From Phaeospirillum tilakii (GTDB lineage: Bacteria > Pseudomonadota > Alphaproteobacteria > Rhodospirillales > Magnetospirillaceae), in the NCBI RefSeq assembly GCF_042683125.1, contig NZ_JBHUIY010000010.1, forward strand, positions 42,236 to 106,235: 64,000 bases of DNA, read 5' to 3'. A program made the position numbers and the translations under genes. The notes beneath the pieces were generated by a model. That model saw nothing but the letters and a program-made list of their open reading frames with translations, made no database searches and was not told where the DNA came from. The first letter of the stretch is position 1; every line of letters starts with the position of its first letter. Positions 42,327 to 51,387 of the stretch are shown piece after piece.

Positions 42327-45300
42327 TTGGAGCAGGATGCAACGCGGTCCGCGGTCGAAAAATCGCAAAAAGACGCGATCACGCGGTATGCCGCCCTCGC
42401 GGGGGCCTTGCTGTTGGGCGGGCTGTCGGCCTTCCTGCCGGGGGAAGAACTGGCGGCGCGGGTATGGGCGATCATTTTATATTTCAGGCTTAACAATTTG
42501 CTGACGTCGGTTTTTGGCGAGCCTCAGGCCAGGGCGTTTGTCTCCGATTATTTCTATTTATTTTTTGGTCTGCTCGGGGCGGTGCTCGGGGCGGCGGCCT
42601 GTCGGCGGGGCTTCCGGCTGATCGCGGCGCTGGGCGAGCCGCGACCGGCGGAGATCTTGCGTCCGGTCTGTCAGGTCGGCTCCTATGACCCGTTATGGGC
42701 ACCGGCGACCGAGCGGGATCTGCCGGTGTTGCCGATCGATTGGGTTCCGCCCTCGCCGGGGGGGAGCGCCGCCCGCTACCGGCTCTGGACCGAACTGGTC
42801 AGGTTTCTCAACACGGACGTTGGCGACGGGCGTCTTGACTGGCTGATGCGGCCCCGTCGCAAGGTGGTCCGGTTCCGGGTGGCGCTGCTGACCGGGCCAT
42901 CCGGAGCCGGCAAAACCAGAATGGCCACCGAACTGGCCCGCGCCCGGGCGCGGCGGGAGGTGTTGGGAGCGGATCCGGCCGAGGCCGATCCTGACCTGCT
43001 GAAGGCGCGTTTCCGCGCCAGGGCCCGGCTGATCCTGGGCGAATTTCTGAGGCGGCGTATTTTTCTGCTCGCCCGGCGCGAGCCATCCTATTCCTTGGGC
43101 GGCGCCGATCCGGAGGCGGGGTGGAAAGCGGCCGCTCCGGCCACGGTGCAATTCCCCTGGACCGGCTGCGACCCCTGGGATGCGTGGTGGCTGGTGTCGC
43201 CTCCCGGCGAGGATCCCGTCAGTCACGACGGGCGGCAGGCGTTCGATGGCGGCCTGATCGCGCAGTTGAGCTGCTGGCGGCCACGGCGGCCGACCTTGTT
43301 GCTGCTTGACGACCCGCGTGACGGCGACGCCGCCCAGATCGTCGCCGCCTTGCAGAAAAGCGAGACTCAGTTCCGTCATCCGGTCCGGCTGATCGTGATG
43401 CAGCAGACCCCGCCGATCGCTCTCGACCTGATCAACGCCGAAGGAAAATTCGAGTCGAAGATCCGCGGGGTCGATCAGTATTTCGTCCTCGACGAAGGGA
43501 TGGGGCCGGCCGAGGTGCGCGGGCTGGCCGGCACCCTGTACGCCGCGCTTGAGGCGATGCGGCGGCAGGATCCCACCCGTCCGCGCCCGGTAGTACATTG
43601 GCAGGCCGACGACCGTTCGGTTGACGAGGTGATCCGGCGCACCGCCGGCAATCCGCTGTTGATTGTCCTGGATCTGCACCGCCGCTTCCTCAACCCGGCC
43701 GACGGGGACCAGAGTCTCCGCCATGTGCTGGCGCGACGGGCCAAACGTATTCATGAAGCGCTGCGGGATGAACAGATCGGTGACGACAGAATCCGCGCGG
43801 TTGCCTTGGCCACCCTGGTCGGGGACGTATCGATTCCGCCGGCGGTGCGCGCCGGGATCCCCTTGCTGCAAGGCGGGTTTCCCCCGAAGCTGCTGGGCGC
43901 CGTGCCCAACCTGAGGCGGGGCGAGGGCGGGCCGCCCCGGGTGCATCCGGAACGCATCGGCGACGCCTTTGTGGCCTACCTGCTCGATGCGGTGTGGGCG
44001 GAGACGGAGCGGGACGAGGTGATCCGTCTGGCGTGGCAGATCGCGCCCGAGGCGATGCCGCACGCCAGTTGGCGCCTGTCGCTGGCGAGCGAGGCCGTGG
44101 CGGCCAACCTGTGGCGGGAGATGGGGGCGGCGTCCGAGCGTGACCCGCTGGGCACCACGCTGGCCTTCCTGCGCTGGGCCTGCCTGATCCCCCGCCTGGA
44201 ATGGGATCTGGGCGACGTGCCCGGCCCGGCGCCGTTTCCCCGGCTCGAACCGAACGGCCTGGAAGGTTTGCCGGATCCAGAGACGGCGGCGCGCCATCGC
44301 GCGCTCAATCAGCGTGCCGATCATGCGCGGCGCGAGGTCCTTGCCCGGATCGGGGCGCTGCCGCCGGCGCTGGCCGCGCAGGCGTGGGAGCAGATGGCCA
44401 CGCTTCTGACGATCGACCGGACAATCGCGGTGGTTCATGGCAGGACGGCGTGGCGTTGCCTGATGGTTCTGACGAAACGGGTCCTCGGCGACAGCTCGGT
44501 CTGGAGCACGGCCGAGGATGCCGCCCGCGCCACGGAAATTCTGTCGTCGCTGCTGCTGGCGTTCGGAACATGGGGCGGGATGCCCGGCCCGGCCGGCAGC
44601 GGCGATGACATCGAGATCCTTCGCTCCCTCTTGCGGCGCCTCACCAGCTATCCGCAGGCGGTCGCGGTGCTGGAGCGGGATTTCGATCAACTTACCGACA
44701 TCTTTTCCAACAATCCGATCCGGCCATACATCGAGACGGTTTTCCAGGTCGTTGCGGCGGCTGTTTTGGACGATTTGGGAGAAAACTTTACCGGGGAGGG
44801 TGACGACGGCGATGGCGCGCGGGCGCGGGCATGGCGTATCCGTGGCTGGGCGCTGCGAGCGGACCGGCCGGCCTGCGAGGCCGTCGCCCGGCGGATCGAG
44901 CAATGGGCCGCGGCGTTTCCCTCCGAGGCCAGCATTCAGCGCGAGCGGGCGGAAGCCTGGCTTTATGCCAGCCAAGCCTGTGGAGGGTCCGAAGAGATCG
45001 CCCGGCGGATCGACCAGATCGCCGCTCCCTTCGCCGGAGACGACCGGATCGCCTGGGTACGCGCTCGGGCGTGGCGTGCTGTCGGCGAGGTCAGTGCAGA
45101 CGAGCCGAGGGCGTGCGAGGTGGCGGCGCGGCGGGTGGACGAGATCTGTGCCCCCTTCGCCGGGGAGGCCCGGTTCGAAGTGGAGCGCGCCCAGGCTTGG
45201 CGTCATGTCTGCTGTGCCTTTCGTGACGACCGTGGGGCGTGCGAGGAGGCGGCGCGGCGGGTGGACGAGATCTGTGCCCCCTTCGCCGGGGAGGCCCGGT

Positions 45301-46229
45301 TCGAAGAGGAGCGTGCCCAGGCTTGGCGTACTGTCTGCTATGCCTTTTGTGACGACCGTGGGGCGTGTGAGGCGCTGGCGCGGCGGGTGGACGAGATCTG
45401 CGCTCCGTTCGCCGGGGAGTCCTCGTTCGAAGAGGAGCGCGCCCAGGCTTGGCGTACTGTCTGCTATGCCTTTTGTGACGACCTTGGGGCGTGTGAGGCG
45501 CTGGCGCGGCGGGTGGACGGGATTTGCGCTCCGTTCGCCGGGGAGTCCTCGTTCGAAGAGGAGCGCGCCCTGGCTTGGCGTACTGTCTGCCATGCCTTTC
45601 GTGACGACCGTGGGGCGTGTGAGGCGATGGCGCGGCGGGTGGAGGAGATCTGCGCTCCGTTCGCCGGGGCGGCCCGGTTCGAAGTGGAGCGTGCCCAGGC
45701 TTGGCGTACTGTCTGCCATGCCTTTCGTGACGACCGTGGGGCGTGTGAGGCGCTGGCGCGGCGGGTGGACGAGATCTGCGCTCCGTTCGCCGGGGAGTCC
45801 TCGTTCGAAGAGGAGCGCGCCCAGGCTTGGCGTACTGTCTGCCATGCCTTTCGTGACGACCGTGGGGCGTGTGAGGCGCTGGCGCGGCGGGTGGACGAGA
45901 TCTGCGCTCCGTTCGCCGGGGAGGCTCGGTTCGAAGTGGAGCGTGCCCAGGCTTGGCGTAATGTCTGCTATGCCTTTCGTGACGACCGTGGGGCGTGTGA
46001 GGCGATGGCGCGGCGGGTGGAGGAGATCTGCGCTCCGTTCGCCGGGGAGGCCTCGTTCGAAGTGGAGCGCGCCCAGGCTTGGCGTAATGCCTGCTATGCC
46101 TGCCGCGAGGACCGGGAAGCTTATGAGGCGATGGTGCGCCAAGTGGACGAGATCTGCGTTCCTTTCGCTGGGGATCCTAAATTCGAACGCGAGCGCGCCG
46201 AAGTGCGGCGCTATGCCTCCTGGCGGTGA
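42327..46229 (+). CDS. Membrane-anchored STAND-like P-loop NTPase with 42-residue repeats
   Basis: 1300 residues from TTG 42327 (GAGGGG 9 bases upstream); ATG 42174 is in frame but would place the palindromic repeat inside the protein. Two predicted membrane helices (about 21-40 and 75-95). NTPase: Walker A GPSGAGKT (190-197), Walker B LLLLDD (D328/D329), then RTAGNPLLI (441-444), the GNPL signature of STAND/NLR-type ATPases. The middle (about 560-900) is helical. From residue 911 to the end the protein is built from 42-residue repeats with three Cys each. STAND proteins oligomerise on ligand sensing, often in phage defence. Function here is unknown; no obvious effector domain was seen except the membrane anchor. 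Confidence 0.75.
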   Translation: MEQDATRSAVEKSQKDAITRYAALAGALLLGGLSAFLPGEELAARVWAIILYFRLNNLLTSVFGEPQARAFVSDYFYLFFGLLGAVLGAAACRRGFRLIAALGEPRPAEILRPVCQVGSYDPLWAPATERDLPVLPIDWVPPSPGGSAARYRLWTELVRFLNTDVGDGRLDWLMRPRRKVVRFRVALLTGPSGAGKTRMATELARARARREVLGADPAEADPDLLKARFRARARLILGEFLRRRIFLLARREPSYSLGGADPEAGWKAAAPATVQFPWTGCDPWDAWWLVSPPGEDPVSHDGRQAFDGGLIAQLSCWRPRRPTLLLLDDPRDGDAAQIVAALQKSETQFRHPVRLIVMQQTPPIALDLINAEGKFESKIRGVDQYFVLDEGMGPAEVRGLAGTLYAALEAMRRQDPTRPRPVVHWQADDRSVDEVIRRTAGNPLLIVLDLHRRFLNPADGDQSLRHVLARRAKRIHEALRDEQIGDDRIRAVALATLVGDVSIPPAVRAGIPLLQGGFPPKLLGAVPNLRRGEGGPPRVHPERIGDAFVAYLLDAVWAETERDEVIRLAWQIAPEAMPHASWRLSLASEAVAANLWREMGAASERDPLGTTLAFLRWACLIPRLEWDLGDVPGPAPFPRLEPNGLEGLPDPETAARHRALNQRADHARREVLARIGALPPALAAQAWEQMATLLTIDRTIAVVHGRTAWRCLMVLTKRVLGDSSVWSTAEDAARATEILSSLLLAFGTWGGMPGPAGSGDDIEILRSLLRRLTSYPQAVAVLERDFDQLTDIFSNNPIRPYIETVFQVVAAAVLDDLGENFTGEGDDGDGARARAWRIRGWALRADRPACEAVARRIEQWAAAFPSEASIQRERAEAWLYASQACGGSEEIARRIDQIAAPFAGDDRIAWVRARAWRAVGEVSADEPRACEVAARRVDEICAPFAGEARFEVERAQAWRHVCCAFRDDRGACEEAARRVDEICAPFAGEARFEEERAQAWRTVCYAFCDDRGACEALARRVDEICAPFAGESSFEEERAQAWRTVCYAFCDDLGACEALARRVDGICAPFAGESSFEEERALAWRTVCHAFRDDRGACEAMARRVEEICAPFAGAARFEVERAQAWRTVCHAFRDDRGACEALARRVDEICAPFAGESSFEEERAQAWRTVCHAFRDDRGACEALARRVDEICAPFAGEARFEVERAQAWRNVCYAFRDDRGACEAMARRVEEICAPFAGEASFEVERAQAWRNACYACREDREAYEAMVRQVDEICVPFAGDPKFERERAEVRRYASWR
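45057..46229 (+). repeat. Tandem 126-bp coding repeat array, nine to ten units
   Basis: Unit starts recur at 45183, 45309, 45435, 45561, 45687, 45813, 45939 and 46065, exactly 126 bases apart. A degenerate unit precedes them at 45057, a 114-base-spaced one at 44943, and a partial one follows at 46191. Each unit encodes ERAQAWRTVCHAFRDDRGAC followed by EALARRVDEICAPFAG and a short ESSFEE or EARFEV tail. Central units differ by only a few bases. Confidence 0.97.
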
Positions 46230-46249
46230 TCGGGAGCCGCCGCCTTTTT

Positions 46250-46395
46250 TCGAAAAAGAAGGGGGTCCGGGGCATCGCCCCGGCCGGGTGCGGGCGGGAG
46301 CCCGCGCTTTCGGCGTCGGCCCCCGTCCGTCCGGCCGGGTGCGGGCGGGAGCCCGCGCTTTCGGCGTTGGTTCCCGTCCCTCCGGCCGGGGGCTG
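46250..46395. repeat. Intergenic palindromic repeat, family C, inverted with internal duplication
   Basis: AAAAAGAAGGGGGTCCGGGG and GCATCGCCCCGGCC, then a unit CCGGGTGCGGGCGGGAGCCC plus GCGCTTTCGGCGT present twice in tandem, each ending CCCGTCC-TCCGG. It follows the STAND-like gene by 20 bases and is probably its terminator on the minus-reading side or a bidirectional one. Confidence 0.75.
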
Positions 46396-46454
46396 GTGCG
46401 GGCGGGGAGGGCGTGGCACACTCGAACACGGTGGTGGCAACGCGTAGCGGGATG

Positions 46455-47588
46455 ATGCTGGATTCGCGGACCGTCTTTTTTCTCGTCGCGGTATCGGCGG
46501 TTCTGGCTTCGGCGGCGCTCGCTTTGGTCAATCGGCGTGGCCTGCCGGTGCCCGGAGTGCGGCTGTGGACCGTCGGCAACGCCATCGGCGCGGTCGGGCT
46601 GATGCTGTCGGTGGCGCGGGCGGCGCTGCCCGAGCTGTTCGGCATCGTTCTCGCCAACATCCTGCTGGTGCTGGCGATGAGCTGCCAGATCGCCGGCTGC
46701 CGCCAGTTCGTCGGCCGGCCCGGCCGGCTCGGTTTCGGGCTGGTTCTCACCGCCGCGATCGCGGTCGAGGCGGCGTGGTTCACCTTCGTTCAGCCCTCGA
46801 TCGCCACCCGGGTGGTGGCGATCTCGCTGCTGTTCGCGTTGCTGAGCGGGGCCGGGGCCTGGGCGCTGCTGCGGCCGGGGCTGAAGCCGGCGCTGCCGCT
46901 GCGCTGCTATGGCGGGCTGTATCTCGTCCTCGCCCTGTTCTTCGTGGTCCGCGCCGGGATGGCGTGGGACGTCGTCCTTCCCGATTATTTCGCCTCGGGG
47001 CCGATCGCGCTGTCGGCCCATCTCGCCGGCTTCGTCCAGCTGGTGCTGGGCACCTTCCTGCAACTGGTGCTGATCGCCGAATGGCTGGTGGCCGACATCG
47101 CCCGCCAGGCCAGCCTCGACCCGCTGACCGGGCTGCTCAACCGCCGCGCCTTCGCCGCCATCGCCGGCAAGCTGCTGGCGGCGGCGACCCGCTCGGGCCG
47201 GCCGGTGGCGCTGCTGATGCTCGACCTCGACCATTTCAAGCGCGCCAACGATTCGCGCGGCCATGCCTTCGGCGACCAATTGCTGTGCCGCTTCGCCCGT
47301 GTCGCCGAGCGCGAATTGCGCGCGGGCGACGTGATCTGCCGCCATGGCGGCGAGGAATTCGCCGCCCTGCTGCCCGACGCCGATCCCGATCAGGCCCTGC
47401 TGGTGGCCGACCGGCTGCGCCGCGCCTTCGCCGCCGATCCCTGCTCCGCCGAGGTCCGCGCCACCGTCAGCGTCGGCATCGCCGCCTGCGATCTCGGCGA
47501 CGGGCTCGACGGCCTGCTGCGCCGCGCCGACCGCGCCCTCTACCGCGCCAAGAACGAGGGCCGCGACCGCTGCGTGCTGGGCGGATAG
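46455..47588 (+). CDS. Multi-pass membrane diguanylate cyclase (GGEEF), paralogue 1
   Basis: 377 residues from ATG 46455, chosen to match the start of the next paralogue; GTG 46413 and ATG 46452 are in frame. About six to seven membrane helices in residues 1-205 form a MASE-like sensor, then a GGDEF domain about 215-375: DPLTGLLNRRAF, LMLDLDHFKRANDSRGHAFGD, CRHGGEEFAALLP (active GGEEF), VSVGIA and RADRALYRAKNEGRD. It would make c-di-GMP. No I-site RxxD is obvious five residues before GGEEF. Tandem with a close paralogue. Confidence 0.88.
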   Translation: MLDSRTVFFLVAVSAVLASAALALVNRRGLPVPGVRLWTVGNAIGAVGLMLSVARAALPELFGIVLANILLVLAMSCQIAGCRQFVGRPGRLGFGLVLTAAIAVEAAWFTFVQPSIATRVVAISLLFALLSGAGAWALLRPGLKPALPLRCYGGLYLVLALFFVVRAGMAWDVVLPDYFASGPIALSAHLAGFVQLVLGTFLQLVLIAEWLVADIARQASLDPLTGLLNRRAFAAIAGKLLAAATRSGRPVALLMLDLDHFKRANDSRGHAFGDQLLCRFARVAERELRAGDVICRHGGEEFAALLPDADPDQALLVADRLRRAFAADPCSAEVRATVSVGIAACDLGDGLDGLLRRADRALYRAKNEGRDRCVLGG

Positions 47589-47736
47589 GGCCGGGCGCGG
47601 GGTGGGGCTGTCGCGCCGGGCGTTGTGTTCCGGCCCGGAGCGGGATAAGCTGCCGCCCCGCTGGCGGGCGTCCGAGGGCGCCGAGGGGGGCTATTCCGCC
47701 CGCTGTTTCCGCCGGCGCGACAGGAAGCCGCCCCCG

Positions 47737-48921
47737 ATGCTCGACATCCGGACCGTGATGGTCCTGCTGATTCTGGCGACCGCGATCGCCGCCTGCGGAC
47801 TGGCGCTGGTGCGGCATTATTATCTGCGGGTGCCCGGGGTCGGCCATTGGGTGATCGGCAACGCCCTGGTGGCGCTGGCCCAGGGGCTGGCGCTGGCCCG
47901 CGACGTGCTGCCGGCGCTGGTCAGCATCGTTCTCGGCCACGGTTTGACCATCGTCGCGGTGGTGGTGATGCTGGCCGGGTTCCAGCGGTTCACCGAAACC
48001 CGGATGACGGTGCTGACCCCGGGGCTGGTGGTGGCCGGCGGCGTCACCCTGCTGCTGGCCTGGTTCACCTTCGTCGTGCCCGCCCCGAGCGGCCGGGCGG
48101 TGACCATCGCCGCCACCCTGGCCGGCTTCAACCTGCTGGTCGGGCTGGTGCTGTGGCCCGGGCGCGGCGCGGCCGAGCCGGCGCGGCGGGTCTGCGCCGT
48201 GGTCTATTTCCTCAGCGTGCTGTTCTTCCTGCGCTGCGCCTGGGTGTGGTTCGACCAGCCGCCGGTCGGGCCGTTCCAGGGCGGCAATCTGGTGGCGCTG
48301 GTCTATCTGTTCGCCTTCGTCAAGACCCTGCTCAACAGCTTCCTCCAGCTGATCCTGGTGTCGGAGCGGCTCAATGCCGAACTGCGCCGGCAGGCCGAAT
48401 GCGACCCGCTGACCGGGGCGCTCAACCGCCGCGCCTTCACCCTGGTCGCCGCCAAGGCGATGGCCCTGGCCGAGCGCACCGGCCAGCCGCTGACCCTGCT
48501 GATGCTCGACCTCGACCATTTCAAGCGCGCCAACGATTCGCGCGGCCACGCCTTCGGCGACGCCCTGCTGTGCGACTTCGTCCGGCTGGCGGGCGAGACG
48601 CTGCGGGCCCAGGACGCCTTCTGCCGCCATGGCGGCGAGGAATTCCTCGCCCTGCTGCCCGACACCGACGCGGCCCAGGCCCTGGCGGTGGCGGAACGGC
48701 TGCGCCGCGCCTATGCCGCGCTGGCCCCGGCCCGGGCGGTGGCGGGGACGGTCAGCATCGGGCTGGCCGGGCTGCGGCCGGGCGACGATCTCGACGGGCT
48801 GATCCGCCGCGCCGATCAGGCGCTGTATCAGGCCAAGACCGCCGGGCGCGACCGCACCGTGATCGCGGCGGCGGGCGGGCGGGCCGGGCTCGGCCTTGCC
48901 ATGCCGGCGCGGGCCGGCTAG
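47737..48921 (+). CDS. Multi-pass membrane diguanylate cyclase (GGEEF), paralogue 2
   Basis: 394 residues; ATG 47737 follows AGGAAG. Same layout as the preceding gene: about six to seven helices (MLDIRTVMVLLILATAIAAC onward) and a GGEEF domain with DPLTGALNRRAF, CRHGGEEFLALLP and RADQALYQAKTAGRDR. The core DLDHFKRANDSRGHAFGD is identical in protein and nearly identical in DNA to paralogue 1, whereas the membrane parts differ more. This suggests duplication with different input domains. It ends 11 bases before dgt and may be co-transcribed with it. Confidence 0.9.
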   Translation: MLDIRTVMVLLILATAIAACGLALVRHYYLRVPGVGHWVIGNALVALAQGLALARDVLPALVSIVLGHGLTIVAVVVMLAGFQRFTETRMTVLTPGLVVAGGVTLLLAWFTFVVPAPSGRAVTIAATLAGFNLLVGLVLWPGRGAAEPARRVCAVVYFLSVLFFLRCAWVWFDQPPVGPFQGGNLVALVYLFAFVKTLLNSFLQLILVSERLNAELRRQAECDPLTGALNRRAFTLVAAKAMALAERTGQPLTLLMLDLDHFKRANDSRGHAFGDALLCDFVRLAGETLRAQDAFCRHGGEEFLALLPDTDAAQALAVAERLRRAYAALAPARAVAGTVSIGLAGLRPGDDLDGLIRRADQALYQAKTAGRDRTVIAAAGGRAGLGLAMPARAG

Positions 48922-48932
48922 GCTTTCCGCCG

Positions 48933-50141
48933 ATGACCGAGTCCCGCCCCCCGTCCGCCGCGCCGTCCGGCCGGGCGCCGTTCGCCACCCGGCCCGATCT
49001 GTCGCGCGGCCGCCTCCATCCCGAGGCCGCCAGCGCGACCCGCACCCCGTTCCAGCGCGACCGCGACCGCATCATCCATTCCGCCGCCTTCCGCCGGCTG
49101 CAATACAAGACCCAGGTGTTCGTCTGCCACGAGGGCGAGAATTTCCGCACCCGGCTGACCCACTCGCTGGAGGTGGCGCAGATCGCCCGCGCCGTCAGCC
49201 GCCAGCTCGGCCTCGACGAGGATCTGGCCGAGGCGCTGGCGCTGGCCCACGATCTCGGCCACACCCCGTTCGGCCATGCCGGCGAGGACGCGCTCGACGA
49301 GATGCTGCGCGAGGTCGGCGGCTTCGACCACAACGCCCAGTCGCTCAGGATCGTCACCCGGCTGGAGCGGCGTTACATCGCCTTCGACGGCCTCAACCTG
49401 ACCTGGGAGACGCTGGAGGGCCTGATCAAGCACAACGGCCCGCTGACCGGGCCGCGGGCGGTGGCGCGCGAACGGCCGTTGCCGCGCGCGATCGCCGAAT
49501 ATGCCGCGATCCACGATCTCGACCTCGACAGCTTCGCCGGGCCGGAAGCCCAGGTGGCGGCGCTGGCCGACGACATCGCCTACAACAACCACGACCTCGA
49601 TGATGGGCTGCGCGCCGGGCTGTTCGCGATCGAGGATCTGGCCGAGGTGCCGCTGGTCGGGCCGCTGTTCGCCCAGGTCGCGGCCGAGCATCCCGGCGCC
49701 GATGCCTCGCTCCGGATCCACGAGGTGGTGCGGCGGATGATCGGGCTGATGATCGCCGATCTGGTCGAGGAAACCCGCCGCCGCGCCGCCCGGCTGCGCC
49801 CGGCCAGCGCCGCCGAGGTCCGCGCCCTGGGCCAGCCGTTGGTGGCCTTTTCCGACGAGATGCGGGCCAACGATGCCGGGCTGCGCGCCTTCCTGTTCCC
49901 GCACATGTACCGCCACTACACCGTCAACCGGATGACCAGCAAGGGGCGGCGGGTGGTCAAGGATCTGTTCCGCCTGCTGTGGGCCGAGCCCAATTGCCTG
50001 CCGCCCGAATGGTACCGCCTGACCGATGGCGGCGGCACGCCGCGCACCGCCCGGGTGGTGGGCGACTACATCGCCGGCCTGTCCGACCACGCCGCGCTGG
50101 AAGAACACCGCAAGCTGTTCGACCCCCAGCAGAAATCCTAG
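48933..50141 (+). CDS. dgt: Deoxyguanosinetriphosphate triphosphohydrolase-like protein
   Basis: 402 residues, the length of type 2 dGTPases. HD-domain metal enzyme hydrolysing dNTPs to nucleoside and triphosphate. RTRLTHSLEVAQIAR (first His), LALAHDLGHTPFGHAGEDAL (HD pair plus His), GGFDHNAQSLRI, and ALADDIAYNNHDLDDGL (last Asp) are all present. N-terminal RTPFQRDRDRIIHSAAFRRLQYKTQVF is the usual family start. Related enzymes limit dNTP pools and some restrict phages, but this one looks like the housekeeping alphaproteobacterial form. Confidence 0.93.
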   Translation: MTESRPPSAAPSGRAPFATRPDLSRGRLHPEAASATRTPFQRDRDRIIHSAAFRRLQYKTQVFVCHEGENFRTRLTHSLEVAQIARAVSRQLGLDEDLAEALALAHDLGHTPFGHAGEDALDEMLREVGGFDHNAQSLRIVTRLERRYIAFDGLNLTWETLEGLIKHNGPLTGPRAVARERPLPRAIAEYAAIHDLDLDSFAGPEAQVAALADDIAYNNHDLDDGLRAGLFAIEDLAEVPLVGPLFAQVAAEHPGADASLRIHEVVRRMIGLMIADLVEETRRRAARLRPASAAEVRALGQPLVAFSDEMRANDAGLRAFLFPHMYRHYTVNRMTSKGRRVVKDLFRLLWAEPNCLPPEWYRLTDGGGTPRTARVVGDYIAGLSDHAALEEHRKLFDPQQKS

Positions 50142-50320
50142 CGCCGCGCCGAGCGGCCCCGGGGCGGAACCGGCCTTCCCATCCGTATAATCCCTTAGAG
50201 GTTTTTCTTCCTCCGATCGGGTATCAAACCGCGTCCCGGGTGTCATGACCGCGCCTGTTGGAATGGGCGGTGGCGGTCGGCGGCACCCAGGAGTAACCTT
50301 GAGGGCGTGGGGGAAACGGT

Positions 50321-50890
50321 TTGAACGGTTCAGCGAGAAAACGGGGCGCGGTGGCGGCGGCGGTGGGGCTGGCCCTGCTGACCGGCCTGGGCGGCTGCCA
50401 GACCGCCAATGACGTGGCGATGAAGGTCGGCGCCCCGCCCGAGGGCGCGGTCAAGCTGCGGGCGCTGGAGACCCGGCGCTTCGACACCACCGACGAAAAG
50501 GCGATGCTGACCGCCGCGTCGCAGACCTTGCAGGATCTCGGCTTCACCCTGACCGAATCGGCGGTCGATCTCGGCGTGCTGGTCGCCTCCAAGCAGCGCG
50601 ACGCCGAGGAAGCGGGCGAGGTGGCCGGGCGGGTGGCGCTCAGCCTCGCCTTGGCCCTGCTCGGCTCCTACCAGCCCCCCGACTGGGACAAGGACCAGAC
50701 GATCATCGTGATGGTGGTGACCAATCCGGCCGGCAGCGGCGGCCAGCTCGACGTGCGGGTCAGCTTCGACCGCACCATCCGCACCCACCAGGGCCTGACC
50801 CGCACCGAACGGCTCGACGATCCCGCGATCTATCAGGGCTTCTTCGCCAAGCTGTCGGGCGGGGTGTTCCTTGAGGGGCACGCGCTGTGA
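50321..50890 (+). CDS. Lipoprotein, paralogue 1 of a four-member cluster
   Basis: 189 residues from TTG 50321 (GGGGGA 6-11 bases upstream); GTG 50351 is another option. Signal peptide ending LLTGLGGC with lipobox Cys26. The mature part has LRALETRRFDTTDEKAMLTAASQTLQDLGFTLTESAVDLGVLVASKQRD, shared in pattern with the other members, then a hydrophobic stretch (VALSLALALLGSY) and a C-terminus ending IYQGFFAKLSGGVFLEGHAL. Function unknown. The operon runs through 52854 with ATGA- or GTGA-type overlaps. Confidence 0.8.
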   Translation: MNGSARKRGAVAAAVGLALLTGLGGCQTANDVAMKVGAPPEGAVKLRALETRRFDTTDEKAMLTAASQTLQDLGFTLTESAVDLGVLVASKQRDAEEAGEVAGRVALSLALALLGSYQPPDWDKDQTIIVMVVTNPAGSGGQLDVRVSFDRTIRTHQGLTRTERLDDPAIYQGFFAKLSGGVFLEGHAL

Positions 50891-51387
50891 GCCGGCTGTC
50901 CCGCGCGGGGGCCGCGCTCGCCCTCGGCCTCGCTTTGGCCGCCTGCCAGACCGCGCCCGAGCATCCGCTGGTGATGAGCACCAAATCGCCGGTGGCGCTG
51001 CGGGCGATGCAGAGCCGGGTGTTCGACACCCCCGACCGCACCCGGATGCTGCGGGCGGTGGTTGCCACCCTCCAGGATCTCGATTACGTGGTGGACAAGG
51101 TCGAGCCCCAGGCCGGCACCGTCACCGCCACCCGTTCCGCGATGCTGCGGCTGACCGCCACCGTCTATCCGCGCGGGGCCGGTCAGATGACGGTGCGCGC
51201 CAATGCGGTGATCGATCTCGGTCCCAAGAGCAACCAGATCGACGCGCCGGAATTCTATCAGAAACTGTTCTTCGAGCCGCTGTCGAAGGCGGTGTTCCTC
51301 CAGGCGGTGCAAGTCGAGGATCCCGGCGAACCGCCGGCGGCGCCTCCGGCCCCGGCGCCGGACGGCAACCAAGGGAGCCAGAAATGA
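50887..51387 (+). CDS. Lipoprotein, paralogue 2 of the cluster
   Basis: 166 residues from GTG 50887, whose bases overlap the TGA of the previous gene. Lipobox LALAAC, Cys20. Shares LRAMQSRVFDTPDRTRMLRAVVATLQDLDYVVDKVEPQAGTVTATR with the cluster motif and ends with a Pro/Ala-rich tail after YQKLFFEPLSKAVFLQAVQ. Shorter than paralogue 1, lacking the hydrophobic insert. Expected in the periplasm or outer membrane. Confidence 0.82.
   Translation: MSRLSRAGAALALGLALAACQTAPEHPLVMSTKSPVALRAMQSRVFDTPDRTRMLRAVVATLQDLDYVVDKVEPQAGTVTATRSAMLRLTATVYPRGAGQMTVRANAVIDLGPKSNQIDAPEFYQKLFFEPLSKAVFLQAVQVEDPGEPPAAPPAPAPDGNQGSQK

Noticed and set aside
45057..46229. Tandem repeats as a possible CRISPR array
   Set aside because: Units are 126 bases with no unique spacers, keep one reading frame and encode a helical repeat.
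42693..47345. Minus-strand open frame of 1550 codons across the STAND-like gene and first GGEEF gene
   Set aside because: Its apparent repeats mirror the 126-bp array on the other strand, and it crosses an intergenic palindromic repeat and a second gene; no ribosome site or family motif.
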